Below, piece by piece: positions 24,135 through 34,812 of a stretch of 64,000 nt of DNA; the stretch's first letter is position 1; the number at the start of each line of letters is the position of its first letter. The position numbers were made by a program, and so were the translations under genes. The DNA is from Medicago truncatula (Eukaryota; Streptophyta; Magnoliopsida; Fabales; Fabaceae). The notes beneath the pieces were generated by a model, which ran no database searches, was not told where the DNA came from, and saw only the letters and a program-made list of their open reading frames with translations. The stretch is from assembly GCF_003473485.1 (NCBI RefSeq), contig NC_053048.1, positions 34,096,755-34,160,754 on the forward strand, read 5' to 3'.

Positions 24135-25181
24135 ATGTCGTCATCCAAGTTCGGCTCGCATATGCAGACACTCGTGCAAACAGGAAACATGGATCAGCTT
24201 GAGCAAGAAGTCCAGGAGCTTCGTGGAGAGGTAACAACACTTCGGGCTGAGGTAGAGAAGTTAGCTAGCCTAGTATCCTCATTGATGGCTACAAACGATC
24301 CACCGCTTGTCCAACAAAGGCCTCAATCACCATATCAGCCAATGTGCCCTCAAAAGCCTCGACAACAGGCTCCTCGGCAGTCTATCCCTCAGAATCAGGT
24401 TCCTCAGAAGTTCATTCCGCAAAATCAGGTCCAAAAAGCATCTCAGTGTGACCCGATTCCTATGAAATATGCGGATTTGCTTCCCATTTTGCTTAAGAAG
24501 AACCTTGTTCAAACCCTACCACTTCCTCGGGTGCCGAATTCGCTGCCACCTTGGTATCGCCCTGACCTCAACTGTGTATTCCATCAAGGGGCACCAGGTC
24601 ATGACACTGAGCAGTGCTACCCTTTGAAAGAAGAAGTTCAGAAGTTGATTGAAAATAACGTCTGGTCCTTCGATGACCAAGATATAAAAGTGCTACTTCA
24701 ACAACAACATCTGGCTCCTCACTCTGTTGCCGCTGTTAGACCCATCACCAATGTTGTTCAAGATCCGGGTTATCAACCCCAGTTTCGACCAAGTCAACAA
24801 CAGTATCCGGATTCTCACTTTGTTACCACTATTTTGCCCATCATGAATGTTGTCCGCAATCCGGGTTATCAGCCCCAGTTTCAGCAATATCAACAACAGC
24901 CTCGACAACAGGCTCCAAGAATTAAATTTGATCCGATTCCAATGAAATATGGGGAGTTGTTTCCCTATTTGCTTGAGAGGAACCTTGTCCAGACTAGGCC
25001 ACCTCCTCCAATACCGAAGAAATTGCCGGCTCGATGGAGACCTGATCTCTTTTGTGTTTTCCATCAAGGGGCACAAGGTCATGATGTTGAGCGCTGTTTT
25101 TCTTTAAAGATTGAAGTCCAGAAACTGATCGAAGACGATCTCATACCTTTCGAAGAGTTTGGATCTGAATGTGCAAGTTAA
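24135..25181 (+). CDS. Truncated gag-like protein with a duplicated zinc-finger-like module
   Basis: 348-codon intact ORF, about 1 kb downstream of the primer site. Residues 19-55 form a coiled coil (EVQELRGEVTTLRAEVEKL). Residues 56-105 are Pro/Gln-rich. Two copies of one module follow, at 106-173 and 266-333, offset by exactly 160 residues. Each has DPIPMKY, a leucine-rich stretch, NLVQT, a proline run, a PDL(N/F)CVFHQGA(P/Q)GHD core and ending KLIE. The core ligands fit C-X2-H-X5-H-X4-C (C147/H150/H156/C161 and C307/H310/H316/C321), as at the C-terminal end of Ogre/Tat gag. The main capsid region is absent. The ORF is uninterrupted, which could mean selection or just youth. It ends with TAA and is followed by untranslated sequence. 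Confidence 0.8.
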   Translation: MSSSKFGSHMQTLVQTGNMDQLEQEVQELRGEVTTLRAEVEKLASLVSSLMATNDPPLVQQRPQSPYQPMCPQKPRQQAPRQSIPQNQVPQKFIPQNQVQKASQCDPIPMKYADLLPILLKKNLVQTLPLPRVPNSLPPWYRPDLNCVFHQGAPGHDTEQCYPLKEEVQKLIENNVWSFDDQDIKVLLQQQHLAPHSVAAVRPITNVVQDPGYQPQFRPSQQQYPDSHFVTTILPIMNVVRNPGYQPQFQQYQQQPRQQAPRIKFDPIPMKYGELFPYLLERNLVQTRPPPPIPKKLPARWRPDLFCVFHQGAQGHDVERCFSLKIEVQKLIEDDLIPFEEFGSECAS

Positions 25182-25571
25182 CCTGCTATCGGATTTTTGG
25201 ACCTTGTGTTGACATGTGGAGTGTTTAGCTACAATTGGGCCTTTGCTAATGTTTATTTCTACTACTCTTTTGTTCAATTAATATGTTTGTTTGTGGCTTT
25301 ATGTTTTTTTTAAAATATAAAAAAAATCCTTTCGTCCCACCCGAGACGGAAGTGAACTTGTTTAGGGCTTTTTGCTGTATCTATTTTCATCATTAATGAA
25401 AAGGCCGTCTTGGTCCCGACCTTCTTTTATTTTGTGCTTTTTCTGGAAAAATGGTAATACAAAAAATCAAAAAAATTCTTTTTCTTTAATCATTTCCACA
25501 TATCTGCATAATCATAATATTTATATCAATAATCAAATCATGCATTAATAAACCCGTTGAACACTTAAACC

Positions 25572-26028
25572 TTGTACTCTCGCTCGACTTTGAGTTCCTT
25601 GTGTATGAGGCTGAAGAAGAGGATGATGAAGAAACTTCCACTAAGATTTCTCTCCTACTGGGGCATCTTGGCCATAGAAGCAGCAAATATCAAGAAAGAT
25701 TGTCCAAAAGAGGACTTTCATGTACAAAGACTGGCACGAGATGCTACCATTTGTCTTGCAAGGATATTATACTTCAAGTGCACACTTCAACATGGGCAAC
25801 CCACCCTCCATCCCTCTGTATAAAACATAAACGCAGTGCCTCACATGGAGGTCAAAGTCCCGTCAACGGGAGTTCCAATGAAAGCTAAGCTTGATTGAAT
25901 TTAAAAGTGTTACTGCCATATGGCGTGGACAGTTGTATCAAAAGCATGAAGCAAGTTTTCAACAAGAGAAGGCTCGTCCCCATGAATGTCAAGAGAGTGG
26001 CCTTGTGCTCAAAAGTTATACTATCTGA
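25572..26028 (+). pseudogene. Ogre/Tat pol remnants: protease-RT linker piece and integrase C-terminal part
   Basis: At about 25585-25675 one frame reads DFEFLVYEAEEEDDEE, like the acidic linker between protease and reverse transcriptase in this lineage. From about 25680 to 26025 three successive frames carry integrase C-terminal pieces: NIKK and KDWHEMLP near 25683-25755, then HTSTWATH, MEVKVPS, KLD, and finally LIEFKSVTAIWRGQLYQK to GLVLKS. The pieces are out of frame with each other and stop-interrupted (for example TGA after KLD, near 25892). Everything between the linker and the integrase end is deleted. It cannot make an enzyme. Confidence 0.75.
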
Positions 26029-26099
26029 TTTAACCAAGTTCCAGGGGCAATGAATGCCTAATACAAAGAATGAGGGTAAACTTGTATGTCCTGTGAATA

Positions 26100-26867
26100 C
26101 CGATGCAGTCAAGAAATACTTTGTTAAAATGAAAAAGCTCGATAAGTCGCAAACCTGAAAAGGCGGCTTAGGCAAAAAAAAAAAGAGCGTCTCGATGGAC
26201 TGAAAACCCAAAAGGGCGGTCCATGCAAAAGTTAGAGACATATATAAAAAAAAAAATGAAAAAATGATGATTATCCTGATAGGTTGATACCCGCAAGGGC
26301 GATCTATGCAAAAGTTAAGGATCATGACAAAGTAACTGCATCTGGTCGGACATGACTCATCTAGGGCATTTCAGCCGTCAAAAGACTTCCGACTCATGGT
26401 AAGGTAACTGCATCTGGTCGGACATGACTCATCTAGGGCATTTCAGCCGTCAAAAGACCTCCGACTCATGGCAAGGTAACTACATCAAATCAGATATGAT
26501 TCATCTGGGGCATTTCAGCCGTCAAAAGACCTTCGACTCATGGCAAGGTAATTGCATCAAATCAGATATCATTCATCTGGGGCATCTTAGCTGTTAAAGG
26601 GTTTCCGATCTGAAGCGTCTGCAAATCAAAGACTCAGAACAGTGAAATTCAAAGTTGGTAGAGGAAACAGTGGTTATTGTGTTCAATGTACCCTTTCCAT
26701 TTAATTACCATTTTCCAAACTTTTAAAATCCGTGGAACCACGCCTTTGGCAGGCCACCACTCCATTTACATTAACTTGAGCTTGTGCCCATTTATTTGAA
26801 ATTCTCATTTATTCTGTTTGCAAACTTTTCTTCTATTTTTGATGTTAATACCTAAAGCAAAAAAAAA

Positions 26868-26899
<32 letters not shown>

Positions 26900-27059
26900 T
26901 TTATCGTGCCTTCTGAAAAGCATAAACAACAGGTACATCTTCTTTGAACTTATGAGCAGGTGAAACATACATCAACATCCGTCTCAAGGACAGTTAAACT
27001 CTGCAAGGTTGGCATGACTAAAAGCTGTGAGATGACCTCTGTAAAAAAAAAAGGGTACA

Positions 27060-27090
<31 letters not shown>

Positions 27091-27290
27091 CGCTAAGTCG
27101 AAAACCCGAAAGGGCGGTTTAAGCCAAAAATGAGCGTCCCGATGGACTGAAAACCCGAAAGGGCGGTCCAGGCAAAAATTAGGGGCATACAAACAAAAAG
27201 AATATATTCCCGATGGATTGAAGACCCGAAAGGGCGGTCCAGGCAAAAGTTAGGGATTCAAAAAAAAAATATACAAAGAAATGAAAAAAG
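26100..27290 (+). repeat. 3' untranslated region: AAACCCGAAAGGGCGGT repeat family and homopolymer A tracts
   Basis: At least five dispersed copies of a unit of roughly 45 bp built around GATGGACTGAAAACCCGAAAG and GGGCGGTCCAGGCAAAA occur at about 26130, 26195, 26275, 27085, 27140 and 27205. The CCCGAAAGGG core can pair with itself as a small stem. Two A-runs of about 25 bases lie near 26873 and 27059. Confidence 0.75.
26331..26612 (+). repeat. Tandem repeat, about 71-bp unit, four copies
   Basis: Four consecutive units start near 26331, 26402, 26473 and 26544. Each carries GGTAACTGCATC, a CATGACTCATCT-like segment, GGGCATTTCAGCCGTCAAAAG and CCGACTCATGG. The last unit is the most divergent. 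It lies in the retroelement 3' untranslated region. Confidence 0.85.
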
Positions 27291-27339
27291 ACAGAGGCAT
27301 CACAGTTCAAGTTGGCCAAATGGAAGAATGCACTTTGTG

Positions 27340-27545
27340 TTGGCTTACAGAATGGCGACCTCTGCCAGATTTATTAATTGATGGGCTTTATCCCGAAAAA
27401 TTGCAACTTCTGCCTGTGGTTTGATTGATGGCAACTTCTGCATGTGATTTGATTGATGGCGACCCCTGCCAGAATGGTTGATTGATGGGTTTCATCCCGA
27501 TAAATGGCGACTTCTACCCCAGTTTTTGATCATGAGGACTTACCC
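27340..27545 (+). repeat. Primer-site-like TGGCGAC repeats in the retroelement 3' region
   Basis: The words TGGCGACCTCTGCC, TGGCAACTTCTGC, TGGCGACCCCTGCC and TGGCGACTTCTACC recur at about 40-80 bp spacing, among TTGATTGATGG spacers. They share the first eight or more bases with the primer binding site at 23151. A role is unknown. Confidence 0.65.
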
Positions 27546-27974
27546 CAGCAGTATGTTTAAGGGGCGGTACCCCAACATTGGTTGATCCATCTCCCGTGAC
27601 TTTATCCCCAGTGAAGGCTTTGAGTGTTCGTACAGTGATGCGGGGCTATTCTCCTTGTAGACCTGCCTAGTCCTGTCTCAACAATCTTACCATTATACCG
27701 TCATATGAGTCTCATACATATTCATTCATTCATGCATACAAAGCACGCATATAAATATCATCCATACATAGTTGCATTTTTACCCAATATTTTGCTTCGT
27801 TATCCTCAAAACGTGTCTAAACTCAGGTATGTTATAAAACCAATCATGTTTCAAAGTGGCAGGTCTCACCAGTAATCAGTCTATACATACATACAATTCC
27901 CCTTTAGCTTCATACAAATTCTTTTTCCCCTAAGCTTTACCCTTATCAAGTTACTCCTCATTGATACCAAGCTC

Positions 27975-28390
27975 TACATTGTCTTTACTTTCACCGGAGG
28001 CTTTGCTTTTAGCAAATGCTAATGGTCCGTCCTGCCTTTATTTTTACCGTGTGTTTGCTATCCCACAATGTTAGCAAACCCTGTCGGTCCGTCTTGTCTT
28101 TACTTTCACCGGAGGCTTTGCTTTTAGCAAATGCTAATGGTCCGTCTTGCCTTTATCTTTTACCATGTGTTTGCTATCCCCCAATGTTAGCAAACCCTGT
28201 TGGTCTGTCTTGCCTTTATTTTTACCGTGTGTTTGCTATCCCACAATGTTAGCAAACCCTGTCGGTCCGTCTTGTCTTTACTTTCACCGGAGGCTTTGCT
28301 TTTAGCAAATGCTAATGGTCCGTCTTGCCTTTATCTTTTACCGTGTGTTTGCTATCCCACAATGTTAGCAAACCCTGTCGGTCCATCATG
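27975..28390 (+). repeat. Composite tandem repeat with two alternating subunits (about 62 and 54 bp)
   Basis: Subunit 1 holds TTTTACCGTGTGTTTGCTATC and TTAGCAAACCCTGT. Subunit 2 holds CTTTACTTTCACCGGAGGC and TTAGCAAATGCTAATGG. They alternate over about 415 bp. Subunit 2 shares its first part with the 31-bp array that follows immediately, suggesting that array arose from it. Confidence 0.82.
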
Positions 28391-29283
28391 TCTTTACTTT
28401 CGCCACTCGTCGGCAAATCATGTCTTTACTTTCGCCACACGTCGGCAATCAAATCATGTCTTTACTTTCGCCACTCGTCGGCAAATCATGTCTTTACTTT
28501 CGCCACTCGTCGGCAATCAAATCATGTCTTTACTTTCGCCACTCGTCGGCAATCAAATCATGTCTTTACTTTCGCCACTCGTCGGCAAATCATGTCTTTA
28601 CTTTCGCCACTCGTCGGCAAATCATGTCTTTACTTTCGCCACTCGTCGGCAAATCATGTCTTTACTTTCGCCACACGTCGGCAAATCATTTCTTTACTTT
28701 CGCCACTCGTCGGCAGTCATGTCTTTACTTTCGCCACTCGTCGGCAATCATGTCTTTACTTTCGCCACACGTCGGCCAATCATGTCTTTACTTTCGCCAC
28801 TCGTCGGCCAATCATGTCTTTACTTTCGCCACTCGTCGGCAATCAAATCATGTCTTTACTTTCGCCACTCGTCGGCAAATCATGTCTTTACTTTCGCCAC
28901 TCGTCGGCAAATCATGTCTTTACTTTCGCCACTCGTCGGCAAATCATGTCTTTACTTTCGCCACACGTCGGCAAATCATTTCTTTACTTTCGCCACTCGT
29001 CGGCAGTCATGTCTTTACTTTCGCCACTCGTCGGCAATCATGTCTTTACTTTCGCCACACGTCGGCCAATCATGTCTTTACTTTCGCCACTCGTCGGCCA
29101 ATCATGTCTTTACTTTCGCCACTCGTCGGCAATCAAATCATGTCTTTACTTTCGCCACTCGTCGGCAAATCATGTCTTTACTTTCGCCACTCGTCCGCAA
29201 ATCCAGTTTTTACTTTCGCCACTCGTCTGCAAATCATGTCTTTACTTTCGCCACTCGTCGGCCAAGCATGTCGTTACTTTCAC
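28385..29283 (+). repeat. 31-bp minisatellite array, about 28-29 units, with a duplicated block of about 290 bp
   Basis: The unit contains CATGTCTTTACTTTCGCCAC and TCGTCGGCAA. Variants differ by CTCGT/CACGT, a CAATCAAAT insertion and an ATTTC change. The order of variants around 28620-28800 recurs at about 28910-29095, offset by about 290 bp, so a multi-unit block was duplicated. Neither the unit nor the block has stops in most frames, giving spurious long ORFs. It lies just upstream of the 3' LTR, where Ogre-type elements are known to be hypervariable. Confidence 0.93.
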
Positions 29284-29618
29284 CATCGTCTAAACCATGT
29301 CCTTACCTTTACAATGGAAACAATGTTAACAAACATTATGATTCATACTCCAGTCGTTTCAAGCTATCTCACAGCAATCTTAAGCATTACCTATCATTTC
29401 TTTCCCCAGTGATATTTATCCAATTGTCCCCCAATCAGTCTTTTATGCATCATCTTTACATTCATGCTTGTATCATGTGCAGTCATATCATCACAGTCAT
29501 CAGCATTGCATATCTGGCATTTCAAACGGTCCAAAATTGGCGTCTTTTTATATTTAAGTCTCTTCGACCCTTTGGTTTAAAAGTTTTCCCTTTTAAAACC
29601 TTCGTGACGAAGAAACTT

Positions 29619-29631
29619 AAATAGGGGCATC
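29619..29631 (+). other. Polypurine-tract-like site before the 3' LTR
   Basis: AAATAGGGGCATC ends directly at the 3' LTR start (TGTCAT). The AATAGGGGCA-type tract is the expected plus-strand primer in this lineage. It is called from position and composition. Confidence 0.65.
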
Positions 29632-32175
29632 TGTCATACCCCAAATTTGGCCCGTTTAAAATTTTTTTTACTCGTTTTCTTTTACCATTTAAAACTCATT
29701 TATTTGTCATTTTTACTTTTCATTTTTTGTTTTGTTTATTATTATGTCATTTTTTTTTATTTTTCTTTGAAAAAAAAAAGAGAAAAAAAAAAAACAACAA
29801 AGAAAGGGGAGTCACTCACGTGACCCTTCCCTCTTTTCTTTCCTCCTTTCTTTTATTTTATTATTATTATTATTATTATCTTTTATTTGTTAAACTTTGT
29901 CTCCAAGTTTTCAGCAGGGGCATTTTTGGTATTAGTTCTGTGCCTGAGCCAACCCTAGTTTGTCTCTATAAATACACTGTCAATCATTGGGAAATGGGTC
30001 CGAAATTACTGTTCATGAGTCAGAGAATTCTGCAGTCACCAATCACCATCAGAAACACCTTTCATTTTCTCTTTCTTCCCTTTTTCAAATCAGATACACA
30101 AAATTCACAAAGTTCATCATGAACATCGTATGAACATGATGAACACAGATTTTTCCAGTAACAAATTCCAGACTCAAAATCATCAAACAACAACATTATT
30201 TTCGTGAATCCTACACCAGCAATTTATTTTCTTTCGAAATCCAACAAACACAAAGAATCACGAAATCAAAGTATAGAAGAAGGAGGAAACCGAACCGGAT
30301 TCAAGCAAGAGGAGGAGAACGAACCGGATGCAAGCAAGAGGAAGGAGAACCGCGACGGATTCAACTTGAGGTAAAAATCTAAACTCAGATCTACTCCTTT
30401 TGGGACTTGTTTTCAAAAATCTAAGTTCGGATTCATGTAAAGCAGGAAAAAGGATCTTTAAAAACGTAAAAAAATTTTCGAACGGAGGTGTTTTGATTCT
30501 CCGGCGCGGCGGCGCCGCCTGTTGGCCGGCGGCCACCACGCCGGAAACGGACCAGCTCGCCGGAGAAGAAGGCTGCACTTGCAGACCTTCTCTCACTAAA
30601 AATGTTTTAGAGAGAGGGAGGAAGGAGGAAATGAGAAAAAACCGGTCCAAAACTCCTTTTATAAGCATGTGTGATCCGGTCTGGTTCATCTGAACCGGAC
30701 CGGTCCATCTGATTCCTCTTTCCCTTCTTTCTGAATCATTAGATCTTTCCTCCTCTTTTAATCTAACGGTCCTGTATGTGTGATCCATGGTGATACCTTG
30801 TACATCTTCAAATCTAGACTGATTGATCTTTAATCTAACGGTCAGGGATGATTCTGTTTAGATCACACGCGTGTTCTTTGTTTACAGTCTTCCGTGTTCT
30901 GTTTGTTTAACCGTTGGATCTTAGATCCTATGGCTGTGAGGAGATCTTGGGATTCAGATCTGGACCTCTGGATTCATCCAACGGTCCAGATTAGATCCTG
31001 CTGAGCCAATTTTATTTTTTTTTAATTAATTGTTCTTTATCATTTTTTAATACTTTTTACACTTTTTTTTGACATTTTAATGCTTTTAAAAATTCCAAAA
31101 ATATTGTTCTTATTATCTTAATTTTCTCTAATTTTTTTTAAAACCCATCCCATTTGTTTTCTTTTAAAATTTTCTATTTATTTCTTATATGATGATCTTA
31201 ATTGTTGCTTGTCTTTATTCCTTGCTTTTTTATTTCTTATGTCTCATTCATCATAATATTTCTTGTGATTACTAACTATTTATTTATTTATTTTTTTTGT
31301 CTTGAATCATAGCATGCACATTTAATTTTCCCATTATTTTATTTTGTCATTGACTTAGTGTGTATAAATAGGAAATTGGTGTAATTTTATTTCTTGCATT
31401 TTTATTTTGGCATAAAGGCCTTAGGGTCGTATTTAGGAATTGATGTAATAATGTAGGTAACACAAGCACCGACACATGCACCGACACTACCACGTTTTAT
31501 TTACCGCTTTCCGTTAGTTTTTACGACGTTACGTTAGTTTTCACCGTTAGTTTAGAAAAAATCATTTTCTCAAAAAGTCAAATATGCAAAACTTCAAAAA
31601 TCATTTTCTTAATAACATTTTTCCTTTATTTTTCTTAATCAAACTCTCAATCAATTTTAATTCAACTTCAATCATTTTCAAAATTTAAAATCAATTAACC
31701 TCACTCATTTCTTTTATCTCATGCCTTGAGGCCTCTTTCTCTTCTTAAAACCCATTTCGAAAAATCTTAAAATCAACCTAACCCACTAAAGAAATTTTTG
31801 AGTGGAACTACGTCGGTTTTGATCCCTTTCCCAAAAAGGGTACGTAGGCAGAGGACTTGTCCTTCCAAATCAAATAAAAATAACCAAAAACATAATTCTT
31901 CTCTCTCCATTCTTTTACTTAGATTTTTTAGGTAATAATTTTTCGAGTAAGCAAAATGAATTTAGCACAAGATAATCTAGGTAAGCGGTTCCTTCGGAGT
32001 ACCGAAGTCGTTTAGGGTGCTTAACACCTTCCCTATTCGAAACCAACCCCCGAATCCAAAGTCTCGATAAGGGTTTTTACTCATTTTTTCTCTTCCCATG
32101 AATAAAAATTGAGAGTTCAAAGATTGACGATTCAAATCAAGTAAATGGTTTGATATCCGAAAATCGGGGAGCACA
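29632..32175 (+). repeat. 3' LTR of the Ogre-like element
   Basis: 2544 bp, nearly identical to 20603-23147. Differences I saw: one T fewer in a T-run near 29765, A/T at about 30475, G/A at about 30811, G/A at about 31014, T/A and G/A near 31052-31059, and C/T near 32090. The LTR ends AGCACA, directly followed by the target duplication ATGAT. Confidence 0.93.
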
Positions 32176-33158
32176 ATGATCATTTCACTCGAGATTTAAA
32201 TTTGAATTATTTTCGACAATTTGTTCTTAACTCAATTTTATCGACCGCTTACGACCACGTTAATTTTATATAATCAATTTTCAACAACCACAACCAAGTA
32301 TGTATGTGTATGTGTCGATGTTACAACAACTACAACCAAGTATTATCTCACTAAATGAGGTTAGTTACATGGATCAAGTTTGGCTATAATGTTCTATCAT
32401 AAATTGTATATTGATCCAACACATTAAACTACCTTTCTTGGATAATGAAGAAACCAAATCATTCGATCAAGGAAATGTTAAATGAGCATATTATTGGATA
32501 ATGCATTATAACATTATCTTTGAGAAACTCACTTGGGTTGACATGATGGTATTGACTTGGGACCAGAGAGTGTGCTCCTCCTCAAGGTTTCGATTCTCCT
32601 CGGTTTCAATTTAGGTGGGATAATTTAACTTCTTCAAAAAACATTATATTTGGGGCTGAAAAACTTCTTTTTTCTAATGAAAAAAATGATTGATTGTGAA
32701 GACTGGGATCGGCCATGTATACCCAAACCTGTTAGGTACATAGATGAAATTCAATTCCTTATCCCTATTGGATATGTGTAACGGGTGAGTATATAGGTGT
32801 CAGAAATAGAGATAAGAGATAAAACTCGTCCCCACTCCGCGCTATTGTCATGCTTAACAACGGCACGATGAAAAAAGGTGGCACATTGAAGAAGAGTAAA
32901 GGCTTTCTCACATAAGGAATCTTGGTAGATGTGTATCTCACTCAAAAGAGGAATTAATGCACAGTTAAAGATATTTGTGTTCATCAAAGACGTTAACAAA
33001 ATGATTCAAATGTTAAAAAAGGTTTGGTTTGACACTTATAAAACATGAGGATGATGTATTCAATAGAGGGGAGGAGTGTAAGAAACATGAAGATGACAAG
33101 AAGAGTATAGTCGATCTCAAAGAATTTTGTTTTCTAGAGGAATAAAGAAGACCACATC
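32176..33158 (+). repeat. Older dispersed repeat, right part (resumes after the retroelement)
   Basis: From CATTTCACTCGAGATTT onward this matches 41904-42885 almost base for base, ending near GAATAAAGAAGACCA in both copies. The 82-codon minus-strand ORF (32751-32999) recurs in the other copy and has no recognisable domain. The repeat class is not identified. Confidence 0.82.
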
Positions 33159-33227
33159 GGCTAAGGAAAAGGATATTGAAGGTGTGCTGTTTGAAAAACC
33201 CACTCAAAAAAAAAAAATGGTAAAACA

Positions 33228-33610
33228 TCTTAAACCTTTGTTCATCAAAGCTTATATCAACGGAGAAAAAATTAGCCGCTTCTAACCCTAAGAGCTAGGC
33301 AAAAAAATAGAAGAGTTGATCCCTACCAACATAAAAATTTCTAGCTTCGTGGGGGTAGCATCTAATGCACTAGTGGCATTAAGTGATGATGTGGTAGCGG
33401 GACCAAAGGATGTGAGATTCACTTTCTTTGTTATAGACGGCAAACCTTCATATTCTATTATTCTTGGCTGAGACCGGATACATACCAGTGAATGTGTAAC
33501 TTCTACACTTCACCAAAAGCTCACGTGTTGAGTAGACGATAAAGTTGAAATTGTGAAAGTTGACACAAACTCTTTATCAACAGAGGTAAAATTATTCGAA
33601 GCTTTATTTT
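33228..33610 (+). pseudogene. Decayed Ty3-type aspartic protease fragment
   Basis: One frame from about 33303 reads IKISSFVGVASNALVALSDD and then PSYSIILG, followed directly by a stop and RIHTSE...STLHQKLT. The hydrophobic ILG motif followed by a (W)xH and STLHQKL region is the usual C-terminal end of plant Ty3 protease domains. Stops at about 33471 and 33528 and loss of the catalytic N-terminal half show it is dead. It is older than the Ogre-like element and lies beyond the dispersed repeat. Confidence 0.6.
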
Positions 33611-34812
33611 AATCGCCTCACCTAAATCCTATCGGTATTCCTGAGGAACATGAAGAAGGAGAATTTGAATGATACAACCTCTAATGAAGGTTTCCAACTA
33701 AATGCTTAGGCCAACTAAATTTAGAAGTCTAAGTGAAACTTTAAAAAAGAAAAAAAATTAAAGGATAAAATATAATTTAATCTTTCAAACATAAGAAATG
33801 TAAAATATCACAATTTCCTTTTCTTTTTTCTACATTAGGCATGTAATGATTATTGATGGAGGAACAGGTCTGGCCATTGTATTATTTTGCACGCTCTAAA
33901 GATCTCACACACATTCACAAACAAACTTTCTTAATCACCTTTTTTCTGATTTGTACTATCTATAGCCCACTCACCATAAAACAACAAAACATGAAAACAC
34001 CAACACATCAGTACAAGACAACCCTTATATTCCATGCAATGAAACATTGAACCTATCCATATAACCTCGGATTAGGATTTCATGCTGTAAATATCACACG
34101 CAGTTGCACGCTGTAGTACATCTCAGCCGTAAATATAAAATTGGTCGGTCTAGATTTTAATCATAGTTTCGCATAATAAAATGATTTCAGCCATTAATTT
34201 AAAACTCATCAATGTAGTTTATTCAATACTCATCAATATACTCATAGGTTACTAGTGTACTATACTACATGTAATTAATCCCTCTGCACACGTTGTTTCT
34301 TTAATTTTGTACAACTCTGCACGTTGCTTTTATTATTCACAACTATACACATTGCTTTTATTTTAAAGAATAAGGCATTTTCTTCAATCACAATGTCAAG
34401 CAAAATAACGACACTTTTTCTTAATTTGTTGATAAAATTATGTAACATTTTTTTTATCATTCATTGAAAATGGGTAAGTACAAAACATATTTTACATAAT
34501 TTGAAACTAAACCTAGCTATTGATCATCTTCCACAATTTTTTAACCACGTTATTGATCCAAATAGCATTTATTTTGTCGATGACGATGACTAATCTCAAT
34601 CGAAAATCTGGTTGGTTGGCTACCTTTAATGGGTCTCAGCTTTCTATCCGTCAAGTTCAAACCTGAAACCTTGCATTGATGAATTCAAGCATAGTTTGGA
34701 ATTCCGGCCAACATAAGGTTGTCACAATTTGCACTACATTTCTAAAATTCATATTAGAAAAACACACCTCAATGGATAGTTCATTGATCAAAACTTAGTG
34801 AATAATCAAATT
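33611..34812. repeat. 3' flank of WRKY copy B, shared with WRKY copy A
   Basis: From about 33853 it resembles 16776-17538 (for example CTGGCCATTGTATT and CCATGCAATGAAACATTGAACC), with insertions. No gene is supported. The small ORFs here are not conserved in the other copy. Confidence 0.65.

Larger units (their letters stand above)
20603..32175 (+). mobile_element. Ogre/Tat-like Ty3 LTR retrotransposon, non-autonomous, recently inserted (about 11.6 kb)
   Basis: Complete element with LTRs at 20603-23147 and 29632-32175, both TG...CA bounded, and a 5-bp target duplication ATGAT (20598-20602, 32176-32180). The primer site matches the tRNA-Arg-type site typical of Ogre (established knowledge of that lineage), and a purine-rich tract precedes the 3' LTR. 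The interior carries one gag-like ORF, short broken pol remnants and more than 2.5 kb of repeat-rich 3' untranslated sequence. Reverse transcriptase, RNase H and most of protease and integrase are missing, so movement would need enzymes supplied by a full-length relative. The LTRs differ by about six substitutions and one single-base indel in my reading, so insertion is recent. The paralogous empty site is at 41899-41908. Confidence 0.92.

Noticed and set aside
28385..29283. Regularly repeated 31-bp units resembling a CRISPR array
   Set aside because: Units abut directly without unique spacers, the genome is plant, and the array lies inside an LTR retroelement.
28016..29624. Overlapping long ORFs (up to 474 codons) on the plus strand
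   Set aside because: They are readings of the 31-bp tandem repeat in three frames. A unit of 31 bases cycles through all frames and lacks stops, and the peptides are only rotations of one short repeat.
32751..32999. 82-codon minus-strand ORF conserved at 42482-42730
   Set aside because: Conservation is explained by the two repeat copies. No domain and no gene context.
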